Part shown: piece after piece, positions 54,662 through 62,693 of the stretch
How positions within the stretch are numbered: position 1 is the first letter of the stretch
Layout of the letters: each line of letters begins with the position of its first letter
Origin: Halorubellus salinus
GTDB lineage: Archaea > Halobacteriota > Halobacteria > Halobacteriales > Natrialbaceae
Assembly (NCBI RefSeq): GCF_020567525.1
Contig: NZ_JAJCVI010000001.1
Location: 620,001-684,000, forward strand
Direction of reading: 5' to 3'
DNA length: 64,000 nucleotides
Translations under genes and position numbers: made by a program
The notes under the pieces: model-generated
Database searches by the model: none
Seen by the model: only the letters and a program-made list of their open reading frames with translations
What the model was told of the DNA's origin: nothing

Positions 54662-54741
54662 GACGACCGACCGCCTCGACGACCGAACGCCTCGACGACC
54701 GACCGCCTCGACGACCGATTGCCTCGACGACCGACCGCCTC
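54662..54741. repeat. 16-bp tandem array, five units
   Basis: Five consecutive units of GACGACCGACCGCCTC, with single- or two-base changes in the second (GAACG) and fourth (GATTG) units. The array lies between the divergent starts of the 97-aa protein gene (54564) and the DppB-type permease gene (54919). It encodes nothing recognisable. Confidence 0.9.
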
Positions 54742-54918
54742 GACGCCGCGACCTGACCACCCGACCGCGTGCCTCAAAGAGCCGTTTGACACTCCGGACC
54801 ACATTTCCGCCGGCCGGTCGCACGACCGGTCAGTGCCTCGCTCAAGCGCTCGACTCGACACCCGCCCCACGACCGACCGGCCGGTTCGACAGCACCCGAG
54901 CGGTCGCGGAGGGACGCC

Positions 54919-55908
54919 GTGAACAGGACGTACGTCGTGCGTCGCGCCGGCGTCGCCGTCCTCTCGCTGTACGCGGTCGTGACGCTCGTGTTCGTCGCCG
55001 TCGTCCTCGTCCCCGACCCCGCGCCCGCCGTCCTCAACTACTACAACGTCAACGCCGACCAGATACCGGCGCTCATCGCCGCGAAGGGCGGCGACCAGCC
55101 GCTGCTCGACCGGTACGTCGCATACCTCGGGAACCTCGCGACGCTCGACTGGGGGCGCTCGGTGAGTCGATTCGGGAGCGTCGGGCCGCCCGTCACGACC
55201 CTCCTCGTCCGCCACGCCCCCTACACCCTCCTGTACGCCGTGCCCGCGCTCGTCGCCGGGTTCGCCGGCGGCGTCGGCCTCGGCGCGTACGCCGCCCTCC
55301 GACGCGGCGGATACGTCGACCGCGCGGTCCAGTCCGTCGGCTATCTCGCGTTCGGCGTCCCGAACTTCGTCGTCGCCCAGCTCGCACTCGTCGTCCTCTC
55401 CGCGCAGCTCGGGCTCGTCGAGTTCACGCTCGGTACCTCCCAGGGCAAGTACTACACGGGAGGTGCGCCCGTCGACGTCTGGACCGTCGACGCGTTCGTC
55501 CAGTTCGGTATCGTCGCGACGATCCTCGCCATCACGCTCGCCGGCGGCCAGGTCCGCTACGCGCGCTCGGAGTGCCTCGAGTACGTGAACGCGGACTTCG
55601 TGAAGCTCGCGCGAGCGAAGGGCGCGGGCGTCTGGCGGCTCATGGCCGGCGTCGTGCGCGCGGCCGGCCTCCCGCTCCTGACGGGGTTCCTCGACGACGT
55701 CGTCACCACGCTCCTCGTGCACGTGTTCGTCCTCGAGTTCGTGTTCGACCTCCCCGGGCTCGGACAGCTCGGACTCGTCTCCGTGAAGGCGCGGGACGTC
55801 TCGACGACGATGGCGCTCGTCGTCGTCGTCGTCGCGGTCGCCATCGTCCTGAACTTCTGTCACGACCTCGGGATGGGCGTCCTCGACCCGCGCGTCGACG
55901 CGGACTGA
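54919..55908 (+). CDS. DppB-type ABC transporter permease (orphan)
   Basis: A 329-residue membrane permease of the peptide/nickel ABC family with six helices. DppB-like features are RRAGVAVLSLYAVVTLVFV at the N terminus, LDWGRSV, and the EAA-like loop VKLARAKGAGVWRLMAGVVRAAGLPLL before the last helices. No DppC partner, ATPase or binding protein lies next to it. The GTG start follows a short run of hydrophilic codons. Confidence 0.85.
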   Translation: MNRTYVVRRAGVAVLSLYAVVTLVFVAVVLVPDPAPAVLNYYNVNADQIPALIAAKGGDQPLLDRYVAYLGNLATLDWGRSVSRFGSVGPPVTTLLVRHAPYTLLYAVPALVAGFAGGVGLGAYAALRRGGYVDRAVQSVGYLAFGVPNFVVAQLALVVLSAQLGLVEFTLGTSQGKYYTGGAPVDVWTVDAFVQFGIVATILAITLAGGQVRYARSECLEYVNADFVKLARAKGAGVWRLMAGVVRAAGLPLLTGFLDDVVTTLLVHVFVLEFVFDLPGLGQLGLVSVKARDVSTTMALVVVVVAVAIVLNFCHDLGMGVLDPRVDAD

Positions 55909-55995
55909 CGGCCGCCCGCGACGGCTCTCGCCGGCGCCCCGGCCCGTGGCGCGACGAGACGCAGGTCATTTCTCTCGGGCGTACGAAGGACGGGC

Positions 55996-56730
55996 ATGGA
56001 GATACGCGGCGCGCGCGAGTGCAGCGACTGCGGGACGCGGTGGTCGTACTACGACACCGGCTCCGTCGAGTGCCCCGAGTGCGGGAGCATGCGGAGCGTC
56101 GGCGTCGACGAGGACAGGGCGCTCCACACGACGACGCCCGCCGAGTTCGACCTCACCGAGGCACGGACCGCGTGGGACGAGGCGCCGGAGGACGAAGCCG
56201 TGGACGTCGTCAAGGCCGCGTGCCGCGAGTTCGTTCGCGGGAACGGGTTCGTGCACGCCGGCGACCTCGTCGCGTTCGACGGGCGACGGGTCGCGGCGCG
56301 AGAGCTCGCGAACGCCGTCGACGTCGTCGGCCGCACCCGCTCGTTCGAGAACCCCGAGGACGTCGACTACTACGTGCTCTCGCTGTTGCGGGGCGCGGAC
56401 GGCGGCGAACGGCCGCCCGCCGCGGACGTCCCACCGGTGATGCGGGCGGCCCGCGGGCTCGCGACCGCCGACCTCGTCGAACGGTACCGGCGCGACGTCC
56501 GCGACTGGCTCGAAGTCACGGACCGCACGCCCGTCCCCGCCGTGAACGACGTCCTCACCGGGCTCGAGTCCCACCAGAAGCGCGTGCAGGCGCTCCAGGG
56601 CGACGTCGACCCCCGCGACGCCGACGCACTCTACGCCGCCGCCCGCGGCCTGAACGAGTACCTCAGGGACGGCGACGAGAGCGCGGTCGTCGAGGCCGCC
56701 GACCGACTGCGGTCGCTCGGCGACACGTAG
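55996..56730 (+). CDS. Halobacterial zinc-ribbon protein (DUF7117-like)
   Basis: A 244-residue protein with an N-terminal rubredoxin-like or TFIIB-type zinc ribbon (CSDCGTRW and CPECGSMR, residues 9-29) followed by a largely helical acidic domain (residues 55-240). The first 45 residues match a halobacterial family that I associate with DUF7117. A role in RNA or DNA handling is inference only. Monocistronic. Confidence 0.75.
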   Translation: MEIRGARECSDCGTRWSYYDTGSVECPECGSMRSVGVDEDRALHTTTPAEFDLTEARTAWDEAPEDEAVDVVKAACREFVRGNGFVHAGDLVAFDGRRVAARELANAVDVVGRTRSFENPEDVDYYVLSLLRGADGGERPPAADVPPVMRAARGLATADLVERYRRDVRDWLEVTDRTPVPAVNDVLTGLESHQKRVQALQGDVDPRDADALYAAARGLNEYLRDGDESAVVEAADRLRSLGDT

Positions 56731-56799
56731 CGAGAACCGAGAACGGCTGGAAGAACGACCCGAACGCGGTCAGGGGCGCGTCGCAGGGGAGCGTCGCCC

Positions 56800-57693
56800 T
56801 CAGGGCAGCGTCGCGTCGACGCCCGTCTGGAGGCGCGTCGCCTTGATCGTGTTGTACAGGAGCATGGCGCGCGTCATCGGGCCGACGCCGCCCGGGACCG
56901 GCGAGATGACCGACGCCTTCGCCTTCGCGCTCTCGAAGTCGACGTCGCCGACGAGCTCGTAGCCCTTCTCGTTGTCCGCGTCCACGCGGTTGATGCCGAC
57001 GTCGATGACGACCGCGTCCTCGGCGAGCATGTCGCCGGTGACGAACTCTGGGAGGCCCGCGGCCGCCACGACGATGTCCGCCGCCCGCGTCTTCGCCTCG
57101 AGGTCCTTCGTGCGGGAGTGACAGACGGTGACGGTCGCGTTCCCGTCGTCGGCCTTCTGCAGGAGGAGGTTCGCGAGCGGTTTCCCGACGATGTTCGACC
57201 GGCCGACGACGACGACGTCCTTCCCTTCGGTGTCGACGTCGGCGTGCGCGAGCATCCGCTGGACGCCGTGGGGCGTACACGGCTTGAAGCGCGCCTCGCC
57301 GGCGACGAGCCGGCCGACGTTCTCGGGGTGGAAGCCGTCGGCGTCCTTGATGGGGTCGATGGCGTTCATCACCTCGCGCTCGTCGACGTGGTCGGGCAGC
57401 GGTGTCTGCACGAGGATGCCGTGGACGTCGTCGCGGTCGTTGAGGTCCGCGACGGTCTCCAGCAGTTCGTCCTGCGTGGCGTCGCCGTCGACCTCGACGT
57501 GCACGCCGTTGACGCCCGCCTTCTCGCAGTCGCGCTGCTTCATGTTCACGTACGTCTGGCTCGCGGGGTCCTCGCCCATGATGACCGTCGCGAGCCCGGG
57601 CGTGACGCCCTCGGCCTCGAACTCGTCGACGGCGTCGCTGACGCCGTCGAATACCTGGTCCGCGAGCGCGTTCCCGTCGATTACGTCGGTCAT
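56800..57693 (-). CDS. folD: Bifunctional methylene-tetrahydrofolate dehydrogenase/cyclohydrolase
   Basis: A 297-residue FolD enzyme interconverting 5,10-methylene-, methenyl- and 10-formyl-tetrahydrofolate using NAD(P). Signatures are DPASQTYVNMKQRDCEKAG (catalytic Lys), HGILVQTPLPDHVDE, PCTPHGVQRML and VVVGRSNIVGKPLANLLL. The ATG before TDVIDGNAL is used. It and glyA, about 4 kb away, both serve one-carbon metabolism. Confidence 0.95.
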   Translation of the reverse strand: MTDVIDGNALADQVFDGVSDAVDEFEAEGVTPGLATVIMGEDPASQTYVNMKQRDCEKAGVNGVHVEVDGDATQDELLETVADLNDRDDVHGILVQTPLPDHVDEREVMNAIDPIKDADGFHPENVGRLVAGEARFKPCTPHGVQRMLAHADVDTEGKDVVVVGRSNIVGKPLANLLLQKADDGNATVTVCHSRTKDLEAKTRAADIVVAAAGLPEFVTGDMLAEDAVVIDVGINRVDADNEKGYELVGDVDFESAKAKASVISPVPGGVGPMTRAMLLYNTIKATRLQTGVDATLP

Positions 57694-57844
57694 GGTCGAC
57701 ACCACGAGCACGCCCGCCTAAAACCCTCGGATTCGTGCTCAAAACACCGAATCTCGAACCAGAAATATGCACGTTCTTGTATCATACTGCTGGCTGTCAG
57801 CAACTGGAAAGCACGGTTATGTCGCCATCACGCGTCTACCTGGT

Positions 57845-58216
57845 ATGCTCAAGCGCATCATGTCCTGGGCCGTCCGCCGACAGCGAACCCGGAGCGAGCG
57901 CAACGCGCGCCGGTTCTCCGATTCCCTCCGCACCCGCACCGTCCGCGTGTTCACGCGACCCATCAGGACCATCCTCTCGACGACGTTCATGCTCGCCATC
58001 GTCGCCGTCCTCTACCTCGTCAGCCAGCGGCCCGCCGAGACCAGCGCCATCGTCGACGCCGAGACCGCGACCGTTCCGCAGGTCCTCGCGCTCTTCCCGC
58101 CCATCTACGTCCTCGTTCCCGTACTCGTCGCGCTCGTCGTCCTCATCAACGTCGTCCGCGTCTGGAGCGGCGTCCGCAGCGACATGGGCTGGGACCGCTA
58201 CGACCACCAGCGCTGA
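57845..58216 (+). CDS. Small membrane protein (123 aa)
   Basis: A 123-residue protein with a basic N terminus (RQRTRSERNARRFSD) and two hydrophobic helices (STTFMLAIVAVLYLVSQ and LFPPIYVLVPVLVALVVLIN). The C-terminal RVWSGVRSDMGWDRYDHQR is hydrophilic. A GGTTATG element about 29 bases upstream supports the ATG. Function unknown; the positive N terminus suggests a cytoplasmic side for it. Confidence 0.72.
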   Translation: MLKRIMSWAVRRQRTRSERNARRFSDSLRTRTVRVFTRPIRTILSTTFMLAIVAVLYLVSQRPAETSAIVDAETATVPQVLALFPPIYVLVPVLVALVVLINVVRVWSGVRSDMGWDRYDHQR

Positions 58217-58252
58217 CCGCCCCGTTCCTCGATCTCCGGCCACGAGTTCGCG

Positions 58253-58879
58253 TCACGGACAGCTCGCGTCCGCGAACGACGACCGCGCTGGGCCTTGACG
58301 GACGACCCGCGTCGCGCCCGACGACACCGACACGAGCGCGGCCTGCCCGCCGTAGCCGTGCGTCTGGTCGTGCCCGCGCACCACCACGCACTCGACGTCG
58401 ATCGGGACCGAGACCGTCTCCGACCGCGTGAACTCGCGGGTGCCGTGCGCGTGCAGGAGTTCGCGGCGCCCGAGTTCCTCGCCGTCCAGCGTCTCCACCG
58501 TCCACCAATTCGCGTAGCCGTCCTCGCCCTCGTCGTCGTGGTAGAGCGTCACCGAGAACCGCACCCTGCCGTCGCCCTGTGCCTCCAGTTCGACGCCAGT
58601 CACGTTCGCCTCCCGGAGGTCCAGCCCGTCGGTCGTCGTCTCCCCAGCAGTCGTGGTCGACTCGCCGTCGGTCCCGTCCGCGGTGCTCGGTTCGGAGCCG
58701 GTGGCGTCGTCGCCGCCGTCCGTCCCGGCGCTTCCAGTTTCGGCAGGGTCGGCGTCCGTGCCGTCGGTTCCCGCGTCGGCGTCGCCGTCGTCCGTGTCCT
58801 CGGTGCCGGTCAGGCAACCGGCGAGCGCGAGTGCGCCGACGGTCGCGAGCAGGCGGCGTCGCGTCGCGGCGTGGTCCAT
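58253..58879 (-). CDS. Predicted lipoprotein with acidic linker
   Basis: A 208-residue exported protein. A signal (RRRLLATVGALALAGC) ends in a lipobox LAGC; the mature part begins with a 70-residue Asp/Gly/Thr/Ser linker and ends in a folded domain (VRFSVTLYHDDEGED, WTVETLDGEELGRRELLHAHG). The fold may be an Ig-like domain; unknown role. Its start lies 120 bases from the divergent DsbA-like gene. Confidence 0.72.
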   Translation of the reverse strand: MDHAATRRRLLATVGALALAGCLTGTEDTDDGDADAGTDGTDADPAETGSAGTDGGDDATGSEPSTADGTDGESTTTAGETTTDGLDLREANVTGVELEAQGDGRVRFSVTLYHDDEGEDGYANWWTVETLDGEELGRRELLHAHGTREFTRSETVSVPIDVECVVVRGHDQTHGYGGQAALVSVSSGATRVVRQGPARSSFADASCP

Positions 58880-58965
58880 GTGAGAGCAGTCGCGAGGCGG
58901 AACGAAAAGCGTGCCGCGCGAGTGCGCAACGAACCACACTCCCCATCAGCCACAGCCTGCACCAG

Positions 58966-58975
58966 TATAGTTAAA
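58966..58975 (+). promoter_or_regulatory. TATA-like box of the DsbA-like gene
   Basis: TATAGTTAAA lies 25-34 bases upstream of the GTG at 59000, consistent with a leaderless transcript and fixing the GTG as the start. Confidence 0.55.
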
Positions 58976-58999
58976 GCCCTGCAAGACTGTCCTCCGGTC

Positions 59000-59779
59000 G
59001 TGCCCGACGACAGGTCCGCCGACACGTCCACCGACGAACCCCCCATCACCGTCTCACGTCGAACCGCCCTCGCCGCCCTCGGCGGCGTCGTCGGCCTCGG
59101 TGCCGCCGGCGTCTACGCCGCCTCCACGCTCGCGACCGACGACGGCGACGCCCTCGCCGGCGGCTTCCGCCGCGCGGACGGAGAGAGCGCGCACCTCGGC
59201 GTGAACTACGCCGGCAGCCCCGTCCTCGGCAGTCTCGACGCCGACCTCCGACTGTTCTACTGGACGGACTACCAGTGCCCGTACTGCAAGCGCTTCGACG
59301 TCGACACCCTCCCGAAGCTCGCGGCGAACCACGTCGCGACCGGCGACCTCGCCATCGTCTTCCTCGAACTCCCGGTCTTCGGCGCGGACTCCGACGTCGC
59401 CGCCGCCGCGTCGAAGTGCGCGTGGCGCGTCGCCCGCGACGACGACCCGGACGCGTGGGGGCGCTGGCATCGCCACGTCTTCGCACAGCAAGGCGACAAG
59501 AACGACGGCTGGGCGAGCGAGACCAAGCTCTACGAGTACACGCGCGACGTCGACGGCATCCCCGAAGCCGACCTCCGACGCTGCATGGACGAGCGCCGGG
59601 ACGCCGTCACCGCCGCCGTCCAGGAGGACGTCACCACCGCCATCGACGACCTCGGCTTCCGGCGCGCAACCCCCGCGTTCGCGATGTCCAACGTCGACTC
59701 CGGCAAGTGGCTCGGCATCCCCGGCGCCCAGCCGTACGAGACGTTCGAGAAGGTCATCGAGCGCCTCCAGGACACATGA
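59000..59779 (+). CDS. DsbA-family thiol:disulfide oxidoreductase (Tat-exported)
   Basis: A 259-residue exported thioredoxin-fold protein. A twin-arginine signal (VSRRTALAALGGVVGLGAAG) precedes the domain. The active-site motif is CPYC (Cys93/Cys96) in TDYQCPYCKRFD, with the cis-Pro segment ATPAFAMS near residue 225. The helical insertion holds Cys140 and Cys195, which could form a second disulfide. It likely makes or isomerises disulfides outside the membrane. It overlaps the next gene by 4 bases. Confidence 0.88.
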   Translation: MPDDRSADTSTDEPPITVSRRTALAALGGVVGLGAAGVYAASTLATDDGDALAGGFRRADGESAHLGVNYAGSPVLGSLDADLRLFYWTDYQCPYCKRFDVDTLPKLAANHVATGDLAIVFLELPVFGADSDVAAAASKCAWRVARDDDPDAWGRWHRHVFAQQGDKNDGWASETKLYEYTRDVDGIPEADLRRCMDERRDAVTAAVQEDVTTAIDDLGFRRATPAFAMSNVDSGKWLGIPGAQPYETFEKVIERLQDT

Positions 59780-60309
59780 GCGCGACCGACGCCACCAGTT
59801 CCCGCTCGCGCTCGAACCGCCTCTACCGCGCACTCACGTACCCCCTGCTGTCCGCGGGAACGACCGCCGCCGCCGTCGGCGTCGCCGCGGCGACGTACGT
59901 CCTCCTCGTCGCCAGCGCGAACCCGACCGCCGTCGCGACCGCACTGAGCGCGAGCGCCGGCACCGTCGACGACCTCCTCGTCGCGTACACCGTCGGCACC
60001 GTCGACGCCGCCGGCTGGCTCGGGCTCGCACTCACCGTCGCGTACGCCGTCCTCGCGGGCGTCACCACAGTGGTGGTCGCGAGCACGCTCCGCCGGGGCG
60101 CCGGTGGCGCCGAGAACCTCCTCGGGGTCGCCCCGGGCGTCCTCGCCGCCGGCTGCGCGAGCTGTGGCGCGGGCGTCCTCCCGCTGCTCGGCGTCGCCGG
60201 CGCGTACGCGCTCTTCCCGTTCGCCGGGAACCTCGTCCGCGCCGTCGGCGTGCTCGCGCTCCTGTTCGCGCTCGCTCGCACCGGCGACCCGCGCGTTTGC
60301 AGTGTCTGA
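59776..60309 (+). CDS. Membrane protein with GCASCG motif, between two DsbA genes
   Basis: A 177-residue membrane protein with about four helices. A CxxC pair (Cys127/Cys130, in AAGCASCGAGVLPLLG) lies at the start of the last helical hairpin; a third cysteine is near the C terminus (Cys175). Its ATG overlaps the stop of the DsbA-like gene (ATGA), implying joint function. It may pass electrons to or from the DsbA proteins, as DsbB, VKOR or CcdA do in other organisms, but I recognise none of those families. Confidence 0.72.
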   Translation: MSATDATSSRSRSNRLYRALTYPLLSAGTTAAAVGVAAATYVLLVASANPTAVATALSASAGTVDDLLVAYTVGTVDAAGWLGLALTVAYAVLAGVTTVVVASTLRRGAGGAENLLGVAPGVLAAGCASCGAGVLPLLGVAGAYALFPFAGNLVRAVGVLALLFALARTGDPRVCSV

Positions 60310-60323
60310 GAAACACGACGCGC

Positions 60324-60330
60324 CTTAACC
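60324..60330 (+). promoter_or_regulatory. TATA-like box of the second DsbA-like gene
   Basis: CTTAACC lies 24-30 bases upstream of the ATG at 60354, suggesting that the second DsbA-like gene has its own leaderless promoter besides any read-through from the operon. Confidence 0.45.
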
Positions 60331-60353
60331 CATCGTACTCCCGAGAGGGCGAC

Positions 60354-61103
60354 ATGGCAGACGACACGAGCGGCCTCCTCACTCGCCGACGCGCCCTCGC
60401 CGGACTCGGCGGCGTCCTCGGACTCGGCGCCGCGGGACTGTACCTGACCGCGGACACCGCCGCCGACGTCGACGACTACGCCGCCGACCTCTCGCCGCAG
60501 TCCGGCCGGAGCGGCGGCCTCGGCATCGACTACGCCGACCGACCCGTGCTCGGAGACGCCGACGCCGACCTCCGGCTGTTCGCGTGGAGCGACTACCAGT
60601 GCCCGTACTGCCGGCGGTTCGAGGAGGAGACGCTCCCGGCACTCGTCGAACGCGACGTCCTCGACGGCACGATAGCCGTCGTCTTCCTCGAACTCCCGCT
60701 CCTCGGCGACCGGTCGCTGACCGCGGGCGTCGTCTCCAAGGCCGTCTGGCGAGCCGTCAGGGACGACGACCCGAACGCGTGGGGTCGATTCCACCGCTTC
60801 GTGTTCTCGAAGCAAGGCCCGGAGAACGGCGAATGGGCGACCGAATCGAACCTCCTCTCGTACGCCGCGGCCGTCGATGGCGTCCCCAGCGAGACCGTCC
60901 GTCGACTCGTCGCCGACGACCGCGACGCGCTGACGGCGAGCGTCCGAGCCGACGCCAGCGTCGCGTTCGACGACCTCGAACTCGAACCGGGCGCGCCACT
61001 GTTCGCGCTCTCGAACCCATCGACGGGCGACTGGCGCGAGATCCGTGGCGCCCAACCCGTCCAGACGTTCCGCGACGCGATGACCGCGCTCCGCGAAAAA
61101 TAG
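60354..61103 (+). CDS. DsbA-family thiol:disulfide oxidoreductase (second copy)
   Basis: A 249-residue exported paralogue of the gene at 59000-59779. It has a twin-arginine signal (TRRRALAGLGGVLGLGAAG), active-site CPYC (Cys83/Cys86) and the cis-Pro segment GAPLFALSN. The two extra cysteines of the first paralogue are missing here, so the redox function may differ. It directly precedes a 23-bp repeat array. Confidence 0.88.
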   Translation: MADDTSGLLTRRRALAGLGGVLGLGAAGLYLTADTAADVDDYAADLSPQSGRSGGLGIDYADRPVLGDADADLRLFAWSDYQCPYCRRFEEETLPALVERDVLDGTIAVVFLELPLLGDRSLTAGVVSKAVWRAVRDDDPNAWGRFHRFVFSKQGPENGEWATESNLLSYAAAVDGVPSETVRRLVADDRDALTASVRADASVAFDDLELEPGAPLFALSNPSTGDWREIRGAQPVQTFRDAMTALREK

Positions 61104-61202
61104 CAGTCGAGTCCCGCGAGGAATACCAGTCGAGTCCCGCGAGGAATACCAGTCGAGTCCCGCGGGGAATACCAGTCGAGTCCCGCGAGGAATACCAGTC
61201 GA
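61104..61202. repeat. 23-bp tandem array directly after a stop codon
   Basis: Units start at 61104, 61127, 61150, 61173 and a partial one at 61196. Each begins CAGTCGAGTCCCGCGAGGAA (one has GGGGAA). No spacers, so not CRISPR. The array starts on the first base after the stop of the second DsbA-like gene and ends 9 bases before the stop codon of the convergent glyA gene. Confidence 0.93.
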
Positions 61203-61210
61203 TTGCGGGC

Positions 61211-62467
61211 CTACACGAGGTCTTCGTAGATCGGGTACGCGTCGCACAGCCCTTGGACGATCTCGGCGACCTCCGCCTTCACGTCCTCGTCGTCGGGGTG
61301 ATCGACGACGTCCGCGATGCAGTCCGCGACCGTCGCCATGTCCTCCTCGTCGAACCCGCGCGTCGTCAGCGCCGGCGTGCCCGCGCGGAACCCGCTCGGG
61401 TTGAACGGACTCCGGGTCTCGCCGGGGACCGTGTTCGCGTTCAGGACGATACCGACGTCCTCCAGGGCCTCCTCCACCGTCTTCCCCGTCGTATCGGGGT
61501 GGCTCGGGCGGAGGTCCACGAGCACGAGGTGGTTGTCGGTACCGCCGGAGACGAGGTCGAACCCGCGCTCCTGGAGGCCCTCGGCGAGCGCCTTCGCGTT
61601 CGCGATAGTCTGGGCGGCGTACTCGTCGAACTCGGGTTCGAGCGCCTCGCCGAACCCGACGGCTTTCCCGGCGATGTTGTGCATGAGCGGCCCACCCTGC
61701 ATCCCGGGGATGATGGCCGAGTTGATGTCGTCCGCGAACTCCTCGCGGGACATGATGATACCGCCCCGGCCCGCGCGGATGGTCTTGTGCGTCGACCCGG
61801 TGACGAAGTCAGCCGTCCCGACCGGGTTCGGGTGCTCGCCCGCCGCCACGAGTCCCGTGATGTGCGCGATGTCCGCGAGGTGGTACGCGTCCGCGGCCTC
61901 CGCGGCCTCCTGGATGCGTTCCCACTCGACCTCGCGCGGGTACGCCGAATACCCGGAGACGACGATGTCCGGGTCGAACGCCTCGGCGTGCTCGCGGATG
62001 GCGTCGTAGTCGAGGCGCCCGGACTCCTCGTCGAGCTCGTACTGCTCGACCTCGTAGTGCTTGCCCGCGAAGTTCATGTGGTGGCCGTGGCTGAGGTGCC
62101 CGCCGTGCGTGAGGTCGAGCGACAGGATCTTGTCGCCGGGTTCGAGCACCGCGAGGTAGACGCCCATGTTCGCCTGGCTCCCCGAATGCGGCTGCACGTT
62201 CACGTACTCCGCGCCCCACAGCTCCTTCGCGCGGTCGATGGCGAACGACTCGACGTCGTCCGCGAACTCGCACCCGCCGTAGTACCGCTTGCCCGGGTAG
62301 CCTTCCGCGTAGTTGTTCGTCAGCACGCTCCCCTGGGCCTCCAGGACCGCCTCGGAGACGTGGTTCTCGCTCGCGATCATCGCCAGCGAATCCTGCTGTC
62401 GTCTCACTTCGCCGTCGAGTGCCGCTGCCACGTCAGGGTCGGTCTCGCGAACCCGCTCGTAGTCCAT
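61211..62467 (-). CDS. glyA: Serine hydroxymethyltransferase
   Basis: A 418-residue PLP enzyme converting serine and tetrahydrofolate to glycine and methylene-tetrahydrofolate. Signatures are NYAEGYPGKRYYGG, VNVQPHSGSQANMGVYLAVL, DIAHITGLVAAGEHPNP and the PLP-lysine motif GSTHKTIRAGRGG. The ATG before DYERVRETDPDV is used. Cytoplasmic; linked to FolD by pathway. Confidence 0.95.
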   Translation of the reverse strand: MDYERVRETDPDVAAALDGEVRRQQDSLAMIASENHVSEAVLEAQGSVLTNNYAEGYPGKRYYGGCEFADDVESFAIDRAKELWGAEYVNVQPHSGSQANMGVYLAVLEPGDKILSLDLTHGGHLSHGHHMNFAGKHYEVEQYELDEESGRLDYDAIREHAEAFDPDIVVSGYSAYPREVEWERIQEAAEAADAYHLADIAHITGLVAAGEHPNPVGTADFVTGSTHKTIRAGRGGIIMSREEFADDINSAIIPGMQGGPLMHNIAGKAVGFGEALEPEFDEYAAQTIANAKALAEGLQERGFDLVSGGTDNHLVLVDLRPSHPDTTGKTVEEALEDVGIVLNANTVPGETRSPFNPSGFRAGTPALTTRGFDEEDMATVADCIADVVDHPDDEDVKAEVAEIVQGLCDAYPIYEDLV

Positions 62468-62693
62468 ACGAGAAACCCACACCGGCGGCCGCATAAGTCT
62501 ACCTTTGACGGACAGAACGCCCACCCCGGGACTGCACGAACGTGCACAGGCACCGGGCGTGATACGGCCGAGAGAGCTGGTTCACGACACGCGCGTGCAG
62601 CGACGCCACCTGGACGGTCCCGACCCCGATACCGACCGCGTCGTGCCGCGCCCGATACACCTAACTGGCACGGGCGGCCACGTACCGGTGAAA

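Noticed and set aside
61104-61202. Possible CRISPR array or short direct repeats of a mobile element
   Set aside because: Period 23 without spacers, no transposase or integrase near.
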